The translations under genes and the position numbers were made by a program. A model generated the notes under the pieces. That model made no database searches. It was not told the origin of the DNA and saw nothing but the letters and a program-made list of their open reading frames with translations. DNA of 64,000 bases from the NCBI RefSeq assembly GCF_001550155.1, contig NZ_LRUF01000024.1, forward strand, positions 4,915-68,914, given 5' to 3'. Shown one piece after another: positions 28,375 to 36,585 of the stretch; positions within the stretch are counted from its first letter, which is position 1; every line of letters starts with the position of its first letter. The stretch is from Pseudoalteromonas arabiensis (GTDB lineage Bacteria > Pseudomonadota > Gammaproteobacteria > Enterobacterales > Alteromonadaceae).

Positions 28375-28602
28375 TTAAAGTTTGAATTTCTCAAACTCTT
28401 GCTCTGATAGAACCTGATCGTCATTTTTATCTAGATCAGCAAACTGCTTCAGTAAGTCCTCATGTTGTGTGGCTTCTGTAAGCGAAATTTCACCATCGGC
28501 ATTCGTATCAAATTTAGCGAAACGTACATCCATTTGTGATGCTAAAACGGTCGCGCTGATCACTAAAAACATCAGCGAGAAAGCGGCAATAAGTTGTTTC
28601 AT
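28375..28602 (-). CDS. small exported EF-hand protein 3
   Basis: 75 aa. Signal peptide (LIAAFSLMFLVISATVLA) and two EF-hand loops: DTNADGEISLTE and DKNDDQVLSEQE. A ribosome binding site GGAG lies about 6 bp upstream. It follows EF-hand gene 4 by 9 bp and is probably co-transcribed with it. Confidence 0.88.
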   Translation of the reverse strand: MKQLIAAFSLMFLVISATVLASQMDVRFAKFDTNADGEISLTEATQHEDLLKQFADLDKNDDQVLSEQEFEKFKL

Positions 28603-28611
28603 TACAATCTC

Positions 28612-28839
28612 CTATTGAACAAACAATTGAAATTCTGAAAAAGAAATTTGGCCATCTTGATTCGTATCAATTTGTGAAAAGTTGTCGTGTAACAGTGCGT
28701 CTTCCGATGCCTCTGATTCACTTAAAGTACCGTTACTGTCTTTGTCCAGTTCTTTAAAAGAATCATTTAAATTAAGGGCATAAGTCGCTGTTGAGATACA
28801 ACACACAGCCGTCAGCACAGCAAGGGCTAATTTCTTCAT
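28612..28839 (-). CDS. small exported EF-hand protein 4
   Basis: 75 aa. Signal peptide (LALAVLTAVCCISTATYA) and two EF-hand loops: DKDSNGTLSESE and DTNQDGQISFSE. It is the first gene of the EF-hand row on the minus strand and is divergent from glrK, 311 bp away. Calcium binding is inferred from intact loop residues; the biological role is unknown. Confidence 0.88.
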   Translation of the reverse strand: MKKLALAVLTAVCCISTATYALNLNDSFKELDKDSNGTLSESEASEDALLHDNFSQIDTNQDGQISFSEFQLFVQ

Positions 28840-29150
28840 TTTAATTCCTAAGAAAATTAATTATTTACTCTAATACAAAAACAATGCCAAAGTTAAAATC
28901 TCTTAATTATCAATGTTTTATGTGTTTTTGAGCGTGTGTCGGTAGAAATTCTTACATGGTTTTGTGTCTTTTTTGCAACGGGAAAATAAACTTTTAAATT
29001 TAACCTTTTAAAATCAGTTGTTTAGTTTGTCTCCAAATTGCAACGATATTGATTTTTTAGTGAAAATAGTGCTGAATTTCAGATAAAATTCAGCCAGTGT
29101 ATAACTTAGCTCATAGATAATTTATACCTGTCACACCTTGAAGGAAACCT
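28840..29150. promoter_or_regulatory. divergent promoter region, EF-hand cluster / glrK
   Basis: 311 bp, AT-rich and gene-free. A perfect 9-bp inverted repeat, GCTGAATTT and AAATTCAGC with a 6-base loop (29071-29094), lies 56 bp before the glrK ATG. No GG-N10-GC sigma-54 promoter was found here by eye. It should carry promoters for both directions. Confidence 0.6.
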
Positions 29151-30608
29151 ATGCAAAGGCAAGCTAGCAGCAAGTTCAAACACCTACTCGATTGGCGTCC
29201 CAACTTAATCGGGCAGTTTGTATTTAGTACTCTTTTATCGTTATTGCCTTTATCTTTGGTGGTGATCCTATTTTTAAATGCGCTCAACAAGCAGCTTGCT
29301 GTCACTCAAAAAATAGTGAGCGATAACTACTTAGTAACCAAAACATTTAATAGTCTTAAGCAAGATCTAAATAGCCTTGAGCGAGCAACGAGGCAAAACT
29401 GGGTGTTGAAAAGTGAATCACTTGATACCTTAATTGCAAATAAATGGCAGTCATCTTTGCAAAGCATTGATGAGCTAATTTTTTTGAGTCCCTCACCAGA
29501 TTACGTTAACCAATGGCAGCAGCTAGCTGATGTGTTGAGCTTTGCTCAGCAACACTTAGTAGATGAACAAAAGCAAGATGGTGAGCTGTTTGCACCAGCC
29601 AGTAAACTAATTGCAGAGCAAACGGTGTGGCTACGTGATCAGAATGAATTACGCATTACGAAAAACCAACAACACTTAAAAACCTTACAAGCGTCATTTA
29701 TAAATTGGCTATTGGCATTGATCCCTATTACTTTGCTGGTGAGTGGCGGGTTTTTATGGCGGATCAGTGGGCGTTTACGCGAATTGACATCTGTTATCGA
29801 TAAACTGGGACAAGGACATTGGCAACAAAATATTTCTGTTAAAGGTTCTGCTGAGTTGATTGAGTTGGGCAACAAGTTACAGTGGGTACAAGCGCAACTA
29901 CATATGCTTGAACAGCAAAAAGATACATTCTTACGTCATGTTACACATGAATTAAAAACCCCATTGGCTTCTATGGTTGAAGGAACAGATCTACTTGTTG
30001 ATGAAATAGTTGGACCTATTAATGCAGAGCAGCAAGCAGTATTAGAGCTTATTACGCAAAGTATGGCGCGGTTACGCATTATGATTGAAAGCCTTTTAAA
30101 TTATAATGCAATTCGCACCAGTAAGGAGAGCATCACCGAATTAGACTTTTCGGTGATGATGAGCAAAATAGAGCGACATTTTGAACATCGCCTAATAGCG
30201 CGAGACCAATCGTTGCTTTGGTTAAATGAGTTACCTAGTCGCTCTCTTTATATTTCAACGGAATTATTAGAAATGATTTTAGTGCAGCTTATTTCCAACG
30301 CATTAAAATTTTCACCAGAAAAAGAAGCAGTTACCATTAAGGTGACATTTAAACACAGTAAGCTTATGGTGTCGGTGAGCGATCTTGGCATTGGTGTCGA
30401 TGAATCCGAAAAAATGTCTATTTTTGGTGCATTTTATCAAGGTAAGAATGCCAAAAACCAAGCTGAGATGGGCAGTGGCTTAGGACTTACTATTGTGAAA
30501 GAAACAGTTGAACAATTAAACGGTGAACTAAAGCTTGAAGACAACGACCCGCATGGCTGCTGTTTTACCGTAATATTACCAATTCAATTAACCCAGGGAG
30601 TTAACTGA
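29151..30608 (+). CDS. glrK: sensor histidine kinase GlrK (QseE/YfhK)
   Basis: 485 aa. Inner-membrane kinase of the GlrK/GlrR system, which in enterobacteria controls the sRNA GlmY and cell-envelope functions. Two transmembrane helices (about 30-47 and 183-203) flank a periplasmic helical domain, followed by a HAMP segment, the HisKA motif FLRHVTHELKTPLAS with His266, and an ATPase domain with NALKFSP, DLGIGV and GSGLGLTIVKETV. The ribosome binding site AAGGAA precedes the start. The next gene starts one base after its stop codon. Confidence 0.92.
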   Translation: MQRQASSKFKHLLDWRPNLIGQFVFSTLLSLLPLSLVVILFLNALNKQLAVTQKIVSDNYLVTKTFNSLKQDLNSLERATRQNWVLKSESLDTLIANKWQSSLQSIDELIFLSPSPDYVNQWQQLADVLSFAQQHLVDEQKQDGELFAPASKLIAEQTVWLRDQNELRITKNQQHLKTLQASFINWLLALIPITLLVSGGFLWRISGRLRELTSVIDKLGQGHWQQNISVKGSAELIELGNKLQWVQAQLHMLEQQKDTFLRHVTHELKTPLASMVEGTDLLVDEIVGPINAEQQAVLELITQSMARLRIMIESLLNYNAIRTSKESITELDFSVMMSKIERHFEHRLIARDQSLLWLNELPSRSLYISTELLEMILVQLISNALKFSPEKEAVTIKVTFKHSKLMVSVSDLGIGVDESEKMSIFGAFYQGKNAKNQAEMGSGLGLTIVKETVEQLNGELKLEDNDPHGCCFTVILPIQLTQGVN

Positions 30609-30609
30609 T

Positions 30610-31146
30610 ATGGGCTTAGCTAATAAAGCCAATTTTATGATGATTGCTGCACTAATGCTCTCGGGCTGTTCGTTGCTAGAACCTAAGCCTGTAACAGAGC
30701 AAACGCAGCAAGTAGTTAATAAAAAACATGTAACACCCGAAGAGGGAGAGCCAAATCCCAAGCCGCGTCCGAAAAGTGAGCCAATGTATCCACCTGCAAA
30801 TATTGTTATTGCTTGGCATGCCCAGCAATGCGGAGGCTATAAAAACACACATAAAAAAGTAAGTTATGTCGGTGAAAAAGAAATCAAAGCGTTGTTTAAA
30901 TCACTGTGTCTAGAGAGCGAAGCAAACCCAGAAAAAACGTTGGCTTTACTAGACAAAACAGATCAAGCTTACTATTGGCCAGATGATATAAAGCAGTACT
31001 TTTGGCTTCAAAAGCAAAGTGTTAAGCAGCATTTAAAAGCGAAACAAGCAAAGCAAGCATTAACCGAAAAAATGGAAAAAACACTGTCGTCACTGGCTAC
31101 GATTGAGCAGCAACTTCTTCTTCGCGAAGAGACTAAGGAGCAGTAA
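30610..31146 (+). CDS. qseG: QseG-like outer-membrane lipoprotein
   Basis: 178 aa. Signal peptide ending in the lipobox LMLSGC, so lipidated. It is followed by a Pro/Lys-rich linker and an alpha-helical C-terminal domain (WLQKQSVKQHLKAKQAKQAL). The assignment as QseG/YfhG rests mainly on its position between glrK and glrR and on its lipoprotein nature; sequence identity to the enterobacterial protein is not obvious by eye. QseG is proposed to influence the kinase from the outer membrane. Confidence 0.72.
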   Translation: MGLANKANFMMIAALMLSGCSLLEPKPVTEQTQQVVNKKHVTPEEGEPNPKPRPKSEPMYPPANIVIAWHAQQCGGYKNTHKKVSYVGEKEIKALFKSLCLESEANPEKTLALLDKTDQAYYWPDDIKQYFWLQKQSVKQHLKAKQAKQALTEKMEKTLSSLATIEQQLLLREETKEQ

Positions 31147-31148
31147 GT

Positions 31149-32492
31149 ATGAATGAAGTAAGTAAACCTCGCGTGTTACTAGTGGATGATGACGCGAGTT
31201 TATTAAAGCTGTTAGCAATAAGAATCGAGTCTAAAGGCTATCAAGTGAGTACTGCTGAAAGTGGCATTGTGGCTCTTCAAGAACTTAAAAGTAAAACCTA
31301 CGACGCGGTAATTACCGATTTAAGAATGGACGAAATGGACGGGATGGCGTTGCATCGTCAGTTGCAAAGCCGCTACCCATCTATGCCTGTCATTATGATG
31401 ACAGCGCATGGTTCGATTCCTGATGCAGTCGAGGCGACAAAGCAGGGGATTTTTGCATTTATTACAAAGCCTGTTGATAAAGATGAGTTATTTGACAGCT
31501 TAGCAAAAGCAATAGAGATCCATGGCGTGCACGGCGAGGAAGCGCCCACTCAAACCAATATCGTGACGCGAAGCGGCGCGATGCTGCATTTACTTGAACA
31601 GGTTAAGTTACTGGGGCCGACACAGGTTAACGTACTCATATCTGGTGCCAGCGGCACAGGTAAAGAACTACTTGCGCAAGCAATCCATCAGCATAGCCAC
31701 GTTAGTGACGGTCCATTCGTAGCGATTAACTGCGGTGCAGTACCCAGTGAGCTATTAGAGTCGGAATTATTCGGGCATAAAAAAGGTGCCTTTACAGGGG
31801 CTGTGAAAGATCACCAAGGTTTATTTCAGCAAGCACAAGGCGGCACACTGTTTTTAGATGAAATTGGTGATATGCCACTGAACTTACAAGTGAAGTTACT
31901 ACGCGTATTACAAGAGAAAACGATTCGCCCTGTTGGTTTCCAAGAAGAAATTCCAATTGATGTCAGAGTTGTATCTGCCACCCATAAAAACCTTCCTGAA
32001 GCGATAAATAACCAACAGTTTAGAGAAGATCTTTATTATCGATTGAACGTTGTTAATTTAAAGCTACCACCTCTTTGTGAACGCCGTGAAGATATAAGCT
32101 TACTGGCACAGCATTTTGCAGGGCAGATAGCAAAGCGCATGAATCAAGACGAAAAACGCTTTGCAAGCGATGCGATGCATGCGCTAGTGAGGTATGATTG
32201 GCCGGGTAATATTCGCCAACTACAAAACGTAATTGAACAAGTTGTTGCCTTGACGCCAGGCGGAGTCATCTCTGCTCAGCTGGTGGAGTCTGCGCTCAAT
32301 AGTAATGTAAGTATTGCGGAACCGCTTTCGCTGAATGATGCGAAAAAAGAGTTTGAGCGCGACTATCTAATCAATACCTTAAAGATGGCAGCCGGCAATG
32401 TCGCAGAGGCCGCTAAGCTTGCAAAACGGAACCGTTCAGATTTTTATAAGCTAATAAAAAAACACAACATTAATGTAGAAAACTTAATGTAG
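31149..32492 (+). CDS. glrR: sigma-54-dependent response regulator GlrR (QseF)
   Basis: 447 aa. Receiver domain (about 8-120; DDDAS, ITDLRMDEMDG, MMTAHG, ITKPVDKDE), then a sigma-54 activator AAA+ domain with Walker A GASGTGKELL, the loop GAFTGA that contacts sigma-54, Walker B GGTLFLDEIGDMP and the Arg finger region. A C-terminal Fis-type helix-turn-helix (AAGNVAEAAKLAKRNRSDFYKL) completes it. All elements for sigma-54 activation are intact. It completes the glrK-qseG-glrR operon; genes overlap or nearly touch. Confidence 0.93.
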   Translation: MNEVSKPRVLLVDDDASLLKLLAIRIESKGYQVSTAESGIVALQELKSKTYDAVITDLRMDEMDGMALHRQLQSRYPSMPVIMMTAHGSIPDAVEATKQGIFAFITKPVDKDELFDSLAKAIEIHGVHGEEAPTQTNIVTRSGAMLHLLEQVKLLGPTQVNVLISGASGTGKELLAQAIHQHSHVSDGPFVAINCGAVPSELLESELFGHKKGAFTGAVKDHQGLFQQAQGGTLFLDEIGDMPLNLQVKLLRVLQEKTIRPVGFQEEIPIDVRVVSATHKNLPEAINNQQFREDLYYRLNVVNLKLPPLCERREDISLLAQHFAGQIAKRMNQDEKRFASDAMHALVRYDWPGNIRQLQNVIEQVVALTPGGVISAQLVESALNSNVSIAEPLSLNDAKKEFERDYLINTLKMAAGNVAEAAKLAKRNRSDFYKLIKKHNINVENLM

Positions 32493-32512
32493 AGCTAGCA
32501 TAAGGAAAATTC

Positions 32513-33013
32513 ATGTCACTTTTTTTAGTCTACCTTGGTGGACGTATTCAAGGTTGCCACATAGAAATGCATGATGTGCGATTTGTGGTGGGAAGTACAA
32601 TTGAACAAACATACTCAAAATTAAAAGCACAGTGGGTCGGTGATAAAAACAATGTGCACATGGATAGTTACATGCAAATCCAGCACATTGATGGATACAA
32701 GGTAGAGGTTGTTGAAGAAGCGCACGCACAACCTGAAAAACTATATTTTGTGAATCTAGGTGCCTATCGTGCTGATAGGTTGGCAGAGCAGCATGATTTT
32801 GCACTTTATGTTGCTCGCAGCAGTGAAGAAGCTAAACAACGTGCAAAAGAGTCTTTACTTGCAGGGCTAAGCCATCTCCATAAGGATGATTTACACGATG
32901 TCGATGATTGTTTTGCGATTGACTTGCTCGATAGTCACTTATCAATCAAGTTAACTCCAAGCGGGCAATCACAAGCAATGAAACCGGATTGGTTTGGTTA
33001 TCACGTTTTATAA
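32513..33013 (+). CDS. DUF1543 domain protein
   Basis: 166 aa. Begins MSLFLVYLGGRIQGCHIEMHD, as in DUF1543 proteins, with EQTYSKLKAQWVG and VYLGAY-like segments (FVNLGAYRADRLAEQHDFALYVA) that appear twice-related. Function unknown. A good ribosome binding site (AAGGAAAA) lies upstream and glrR ends 20 bp before, so it may be read through from the glr operon. Confidence 0.75.
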   Translation: MSLFLVYLGGRIQGCHIEMHDVRFVVGSTIEQTYSKLKAQWVGDKNNVHMDSYMQIQHIDGYKVEVVEEAHAQPEKLYFVNLGAYRADRLAEQHDFALYVARSSEEAKQRAKESLLAGLSHLHKDDLHDVDDCFAIDLLDSHLSIKLTPSGQSQAMKPDWFGYHVL

Positions 33014-33014
33014 A

Positions 33015-33224
33015 CTAATCCTGATTATCGCTTTTACTAGCAATTTTAAAGGCGATAATCACTAGGCCAAATAAAGCAAAAGGCAATGCAGCTAGTAAAT
33101 ACTCCACTGTATGATTGTCTTGATAATTTGGCTGAAGTAAGAAGTGTCCTACGACACAAAGCAGAATAGCGACGAATAAAACAGGCAGTAAGATCAGTTC
33201 TTTTTTTGGAGAGTGTTTTTTCAT
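33015..33224 (-). CDS. small membrane protein of unknown function
   Basis: 69 aa. Basic N-terminus (MKKHSPKKEL) and two hydrophobic segments, LLPVLFVAILLCVVGHFLL and LLAALPFALFGLVIIAFKI, joined by a short polar loop. It reads as a small two-helix inner-membrane protein. No family recognised. It is convergent with the DUF1543 gene, with the stops one base apart. Confidence 0.55.
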   Translation of the reverse strand: MKKHSPKKELILLPVLFVAILLCVVGHFLLQPNYQDNHTVEYLLAALPFALFGLVIIAFKIASKSDNQD

Positions 33225-33274
33225 AACAAAGCGTCACATTGCAAAGGTGCGCTATTGTAATGAGCTAAGATTGA

Positions 33275-33436
33275 TTAGGTCAAATAACTTGGTGACTTAT
33301 ATTGCGCTGCATCAATTTTTTTATTGGCCGCTTTTTTTACTGGCTTTTTAGGTTTGACTGGTTTGTCGGCTGTATCATTACAGTTATACAGTCCCATAAT
33401 AAACTCTATTTCCTCGCGTTGTAATCCAGACTGCAT
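33275..33436 (-). CDS. small Lys-rich protein of unknown function
   Basis: 53 aa from the ATG at 33436, which has a strong ribosome binding site (AAGGGGGG); an in-frame upstream extension to 33598 overlaps the kinase gene and is less likely. The N-terminal 20 residues (LQREEIEFIMGLYNC) look helical, and the rest is a Pro/Lys-rich tail (KPVKPKKPVKKAANKK). It lies 115 bp downstream of the sortase-system kinase on the same strand. No family recognised; a link to the sortase locus is only positional. Confidence 0.55.
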   Translation of the reverse strand: MQSGLQREEIEFIMGLYNCNDTADKPVKPKKPVKKAANKKIDAAQYKSPSYLT

Positions 33437-33551
33437 GATACCCCCCTTAATGTCGAATTTGCCATTTATACGACAAATACTAAGCAGTTGAAGCTGAATT
33501 ATCGGTGAATAATGCGTCATTAAACTGTAATCATATGTAACACAAATTCGC

Positions 33552-35678
33552 TTATTTAATAGGCAGCTCCACAGTAAACACAACACCCGTGCCATCATCT
33601 AAATTTTCAGCGGCTACTTTACCGTGATGGTAATCACAAATAAGCCTTACAATATAAAGACCTAAGCCTAAGTGGGGCTGCTGTTGATGTTGCTGACTTC
33701 TCACCGAGACCATTGAGTCGAAAATGTGTTCAACTAAACCGTCAGGTAGCAGAGGTCCTTGGTTGCTGATTTTTAATAATGCATGTTGCTCTTGCTTGAT
33801 TAAGCTGACTGAAATTGTGCTTTGTGAAGTTTTAAACTCAAGTGCATTGTTGATGAGCTTATCAAGCAATTGAGCGATAAACTCGGGTGCGCCACTGACA
33901 TTTAACGGCTCTTTACAAAGCGACAAGGTAAATAGGCTTTCACCATAGGTTATTTGATAGCCCTGCATGCAGCCTGTGATCACCTTGCTCAGATCAAATT
34001 CTTCAGCTTCGGCGCTTTGAATACTTTGTTCAAGACGCGTTGCTTCGCTCATGGTGGTAATAATTTTACCCAACCGCTCAACCCCTTCACTGGCACGGTC
34101 GAGGTATTTTTGACTCAATTCAGATTGCGGCTGCATCTGTAAGTTTTCAAGTGATGAGCGAACAACAGCCACAGGCGTGCGTAGTTCATGGGAGAGTCGT
34201 GATGACATATTTTCTAAGTAATCAGTATAACCACTTAAACGACTAACAATATTGGCAAAGCTACGAGAAAGGTCACCAATTTCATCATTCGAATCGGCAT
34301 AGGTTATTTTGCCAGTAATACGCCCTTGGGCATCAATGGCTTGTTCGGCATTATCACGCAGGCGGCGAATACGGCTGGAAATTCGTGACGCAAAAAAGAA
34401 CAGGGTCACAGTGCCCACAAGCATCACCGCTAAAATGACATTAAATAGCTTCTCTAGCGACTTATTACGCAGAGTGCGCACGCCATTGGTGGTTTCTTCT
34501 GCGATTACTGCACCAATCACTTTATCTTGGATCCAAATAGGGTAGGCAGCAGATAAAATAACGGCTTTGTTATCTGGGGTTAAGCGCCATGATGATGCGG
34601 GTTTACCATTTAAAGCACTGGCTATATGAGTACCTTGCATCGCAGCGACATCATGTAAGGTATCAATAAATTCATTTTCTGGGCGAGTTAATATTTTATA
34701 GTAAAGAGGATGCAAATAATCTTGCTCAAAGCGTTGCCACCACGTTGTTGCGGGCGCATCTTTTAGGCCATCTGCCCAAACGCCATCGGCATGATGAATT
34801 GAGCCTGATTGCGCAAGTACACGATGATGGTTATCGACGACCCAAATTCGACTGCCACTGTGGCCCATGCCTTTCAAAATACGGTTAATTTCTGGCGAAG
34901 GCACTAAAACAGAGCCGATATCATTGGGATTTTGTAGGTTTGAGGTCGACATAAGCTGAGGCTCAGTTTTGCCTTCATCCCAATCTTCAATCGCAAAACC
35001 GAGCTTATTACCTAACATCGAAAGTGGAAAACGCAGCTCTATGTTATACCCCGTGTCGGTGCTTTTAAAATACCCCTGAATTTTAGTGACCGGCTGTTGT
35101 GTTGAAGCATCAAAGGCATTGACCCAACCATCTTGACGGGCAGCCACCACATAACGTTTAAATTCACCTGCAGGTGTTTTTAACATGATCTGTAAGTGAT
35201 CGTTGCGGGTAAAGCTAAGCACATTTTTAGCACGATACACCAAAGAGCTGTCTGTGACTTTAAACGCCGCATAAAGGTAGTTTTCGTATTTGCCCACCAT
35301 GTGATCAAAACTAAGATCACTCTGTTGATGATCATTGCTTAAACTTTGTAAGTAGCGCTTATCATAATGCCAAAATAAGCTTTGATAAGGCTGCCACTCC
35401 GACAGTTTACCATCAAGTTGAATCGGGTTATTTAGGTTGTAAGCGTATAAATCACGGCCTTTTACCACTTGATCTAAAAAGTTGGTTTGCGAGTCAAACA
35501 AAGCGGGGCGCTCATGTAATGCGGTGGCGAGTGCACGTGTTGTGCCCACTAAGGTTTTTTCTTGCCCTTGCCTTAAGAACTTTTCCATTTCCCACACATA
35601 CTCATAGCCAAGCCAAGGTAATAAAAATAAAAAGCAGGATAAGAAAATAAACTTTGTTCTAAGCCCCAAACGCAGCAT
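33552..35678 (-). CDS. pdsS: sortase-system sensor histidine kinase PdsS
   Basis: 708 aa. Matches the 'proteobacterial dedicated sortase system histidine kinase' type by context and length. An N-terminal transmembrane helix (about 11-23) leads into a large periplasmic region. Residues about 86-235 (LDGKLSEWQPY..., AAFKVTDSS, DHLQIML, YNIELRFPLSMLG, FAIEDWDEG) look like a CBM9/DOMON-type carbohydrate-binding domain. A second helix (about 413-432), HAMP, the HisKA motif SSRLSHELRTPVAV with His497, and an ATPase domain with NNALEFK and LGLGLYIVRLI follow. The start ATG overlaps the pdsR stop by one base (TAATG), so they are translationally coupled. Confidence 0.9.
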   Translation of the reverse strand: MLRLGLRTKFIFLSCFLFLLPWLGYEYVWEMEKFLRQGQEKTLVGTTRALATALHERPALFDSQTNFLDQVVKGRDLYAYNLNNPIQLDGKLSEWQPYQSLFWHYDKRYLQSLSNDHQQSDLSFDHMVGKYENYLYAAFKVTDSSLVYRAKNVLSFTRNDHLQIMLKTPAGEFKRYVVAARQDGWVNAFDASTQQPVTKIQGYFKSTDTGYNIELRFPLSMLGNKLGFAIEDWDEGKTEPQLMSTSNLQNPNDIGSVLVPSPEINRILKGMGHSGSRIWVVDNHHRVLAQSGSIHHADGVWADGLKDAPATTWWQRFEQDYLHPLYYKILTRPENEFIDTLHDVAAMQGTHIASALNGKPASSWRLTPDNKAVILSAAYPIWIQDKVIGAVIAEETTNGVRTLRNKSLEKLFNVILAVMLVGTVTLFFFASRISSRIRRLRDNAEQAIDAQGRITGKITYADSNDEIGDLSRSFANIVSRLSGYTDYLENMSSRLSHELRTPVAVVRSSLENLQMQPQSELSQKYLDRASEGVERLGKIITTMSEATRLEQSIQSAEAEEFDLSKVITGCMQGYQITYGESLFTLSLCKEPLNVSGAPEFIAQLLDKLINNALEFKTSQSTISVSLIKQEQHALLKISNQGPLLPDGLVEHIFDSMVSVRSQQHQQQPHLGLGLYIVRLICDYHHGKVAAENLDDGTGVVFTVELPIK

Positions 35679-36367
35679 TAAGCTTGCTCCCAGCGATAAC
35701 CCATACCGTAAACTGTATCAATGCAGTCAAATGCATCATCTAAAGCAATAAATTTTTTTCGAATGCGTTTTACGTGCGAGGTAATCGTACTGTCATCAAC
35801 ATAAATTTTCGCATCACTCATTAATTCGTTACGGCTTTTAACATGACCTGGACGCTGCGCAAGTGAATGCACCATCCAAAATTCTGTTACAGTTAAATCA
35901 ACCAGTTGCTCTTGCCAAAAAACCTGCATGCGTTGGGTATCTAACTTTAACGTGCCGCGATGCAAAAGAGCGGTTTGATCGGCGGGTTGATCAAATGCAT
36001 CGAGGCGTCTAAATAGTGCGCCAATTCGCGCAGCAAGATGCGCCATGCTGATGTCTTTGGTTAAATAGTCGTCGGCACCCATGCGCAGGCCACACACGGT
36101 ATCAATTTCGCTATCGCGAGCGGTTAAAAATATAATCGGTAAAGTTTTAGAAAGGCTGCGTAGAGTTTGGCAAAGTAAAAAACCACCATCTACTTCATGG
36201 CCAAGACCAATATCAACAATGGCTAAGTCTGGTAAAGATTGACTAAATGCCAGTTCAGCACTTGCTCTGTCAGCAAAACCTACCACCTCATAGCCCTGAG
36301 CACTGAGCATTTCTGTGTAGTTTTCGCGGATTGCTGTTTCATCTTCAACGATTGCTATTTTCTTCAT
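35678..36367 (-). CDS. pdsR: sortase-system response regulator PdsR
   Basis: 229 aa. Receiver domain with VEDETAI, phosphoacceptor Asp in AIVDIGLGHEVDGG, FLTARDSE and the Lys in YLTKDISMAHL. An OmpR-type winged helix follows (TVTEFWMVHSLAQRPGHVKSR, DDSTITSHVKRIRKKF, VYGMGYRWE). It is coupled to pdsS and diverges from pdsO, with a 218-bp spacer holding repeated TTGCCA hexamers, so it probably regulates both arms of the locus. Confidence 0.92.
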   Translation of the reverse strand: MKKIAIVEDETAIRENYTEMLSAQGYEVVGFADRASAELAFSQSLPDLAIVDIGLGHEVDGGFLLCQTLRSLSKTLPIIFLTARDSEIDTVCGLRMGADDYLTKDISMAHLAARIGALFRRLDAFDQPADQTALLHRGTLKLDTQRMQVFWQEQLVDLTVTEFWMVHSLAQRPGHVKSRNELMSDAKIYVDDSTITSHVKRIRKKFIALDDAFDCIDTVYGMGYRWEQA

Positions 36368-36428
36368 TGTTAATACTTACTTAAATTCTTTCTATAGCGA
36401 ACTATACCTAATTTTTTGCCTTGCGTAC

Positions 36429-36558
36429 TGGCAAAAATGCGATTGCCATTTTTCTGCCACAATTGCTCAGCAGTTTGCCTTTTTTGATCCCCTTTATTGC
36501 CATTTCGACTTGTTTTAATAGCTCCATACCAAGTTCGCAACACCAACCAATGTTGCCA
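36429..36558. promoter_or_regulatory. repeated TTGCCA hexamers between pdsR and pdsO
   Basis: The divergent spacer has TGGCAA at 36429 and TTGCCA at 36443 (an inverted pair with an 8-base spacer), then TTGCCA at 36497 and 36553. Successive direct copies are 54 and 56 bp apart. Four hits in 130 bp is far above chance. It is a candidate operator set for PdsR or another regulator; binding is inference. Confidence 0.55.
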
Positions 36559-36585
36559 AGCAATTAAGTAAAAAAGGATTAAACC

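Noticed and set aside
28840-29150. Sigma-54 promoter or glmY-like sRNA before glrK
   Set aside because: No GG-N10-GC pair of the sigma-54 type was found, and no GlmY-like structure could be recognised by eye.
32511-32804. 97-aa minus-strand ORF opposite the DUF1543 gene
   Set aside because: It is the antisense shadow of a supported plus-strand gene with its own ribosome binding site.
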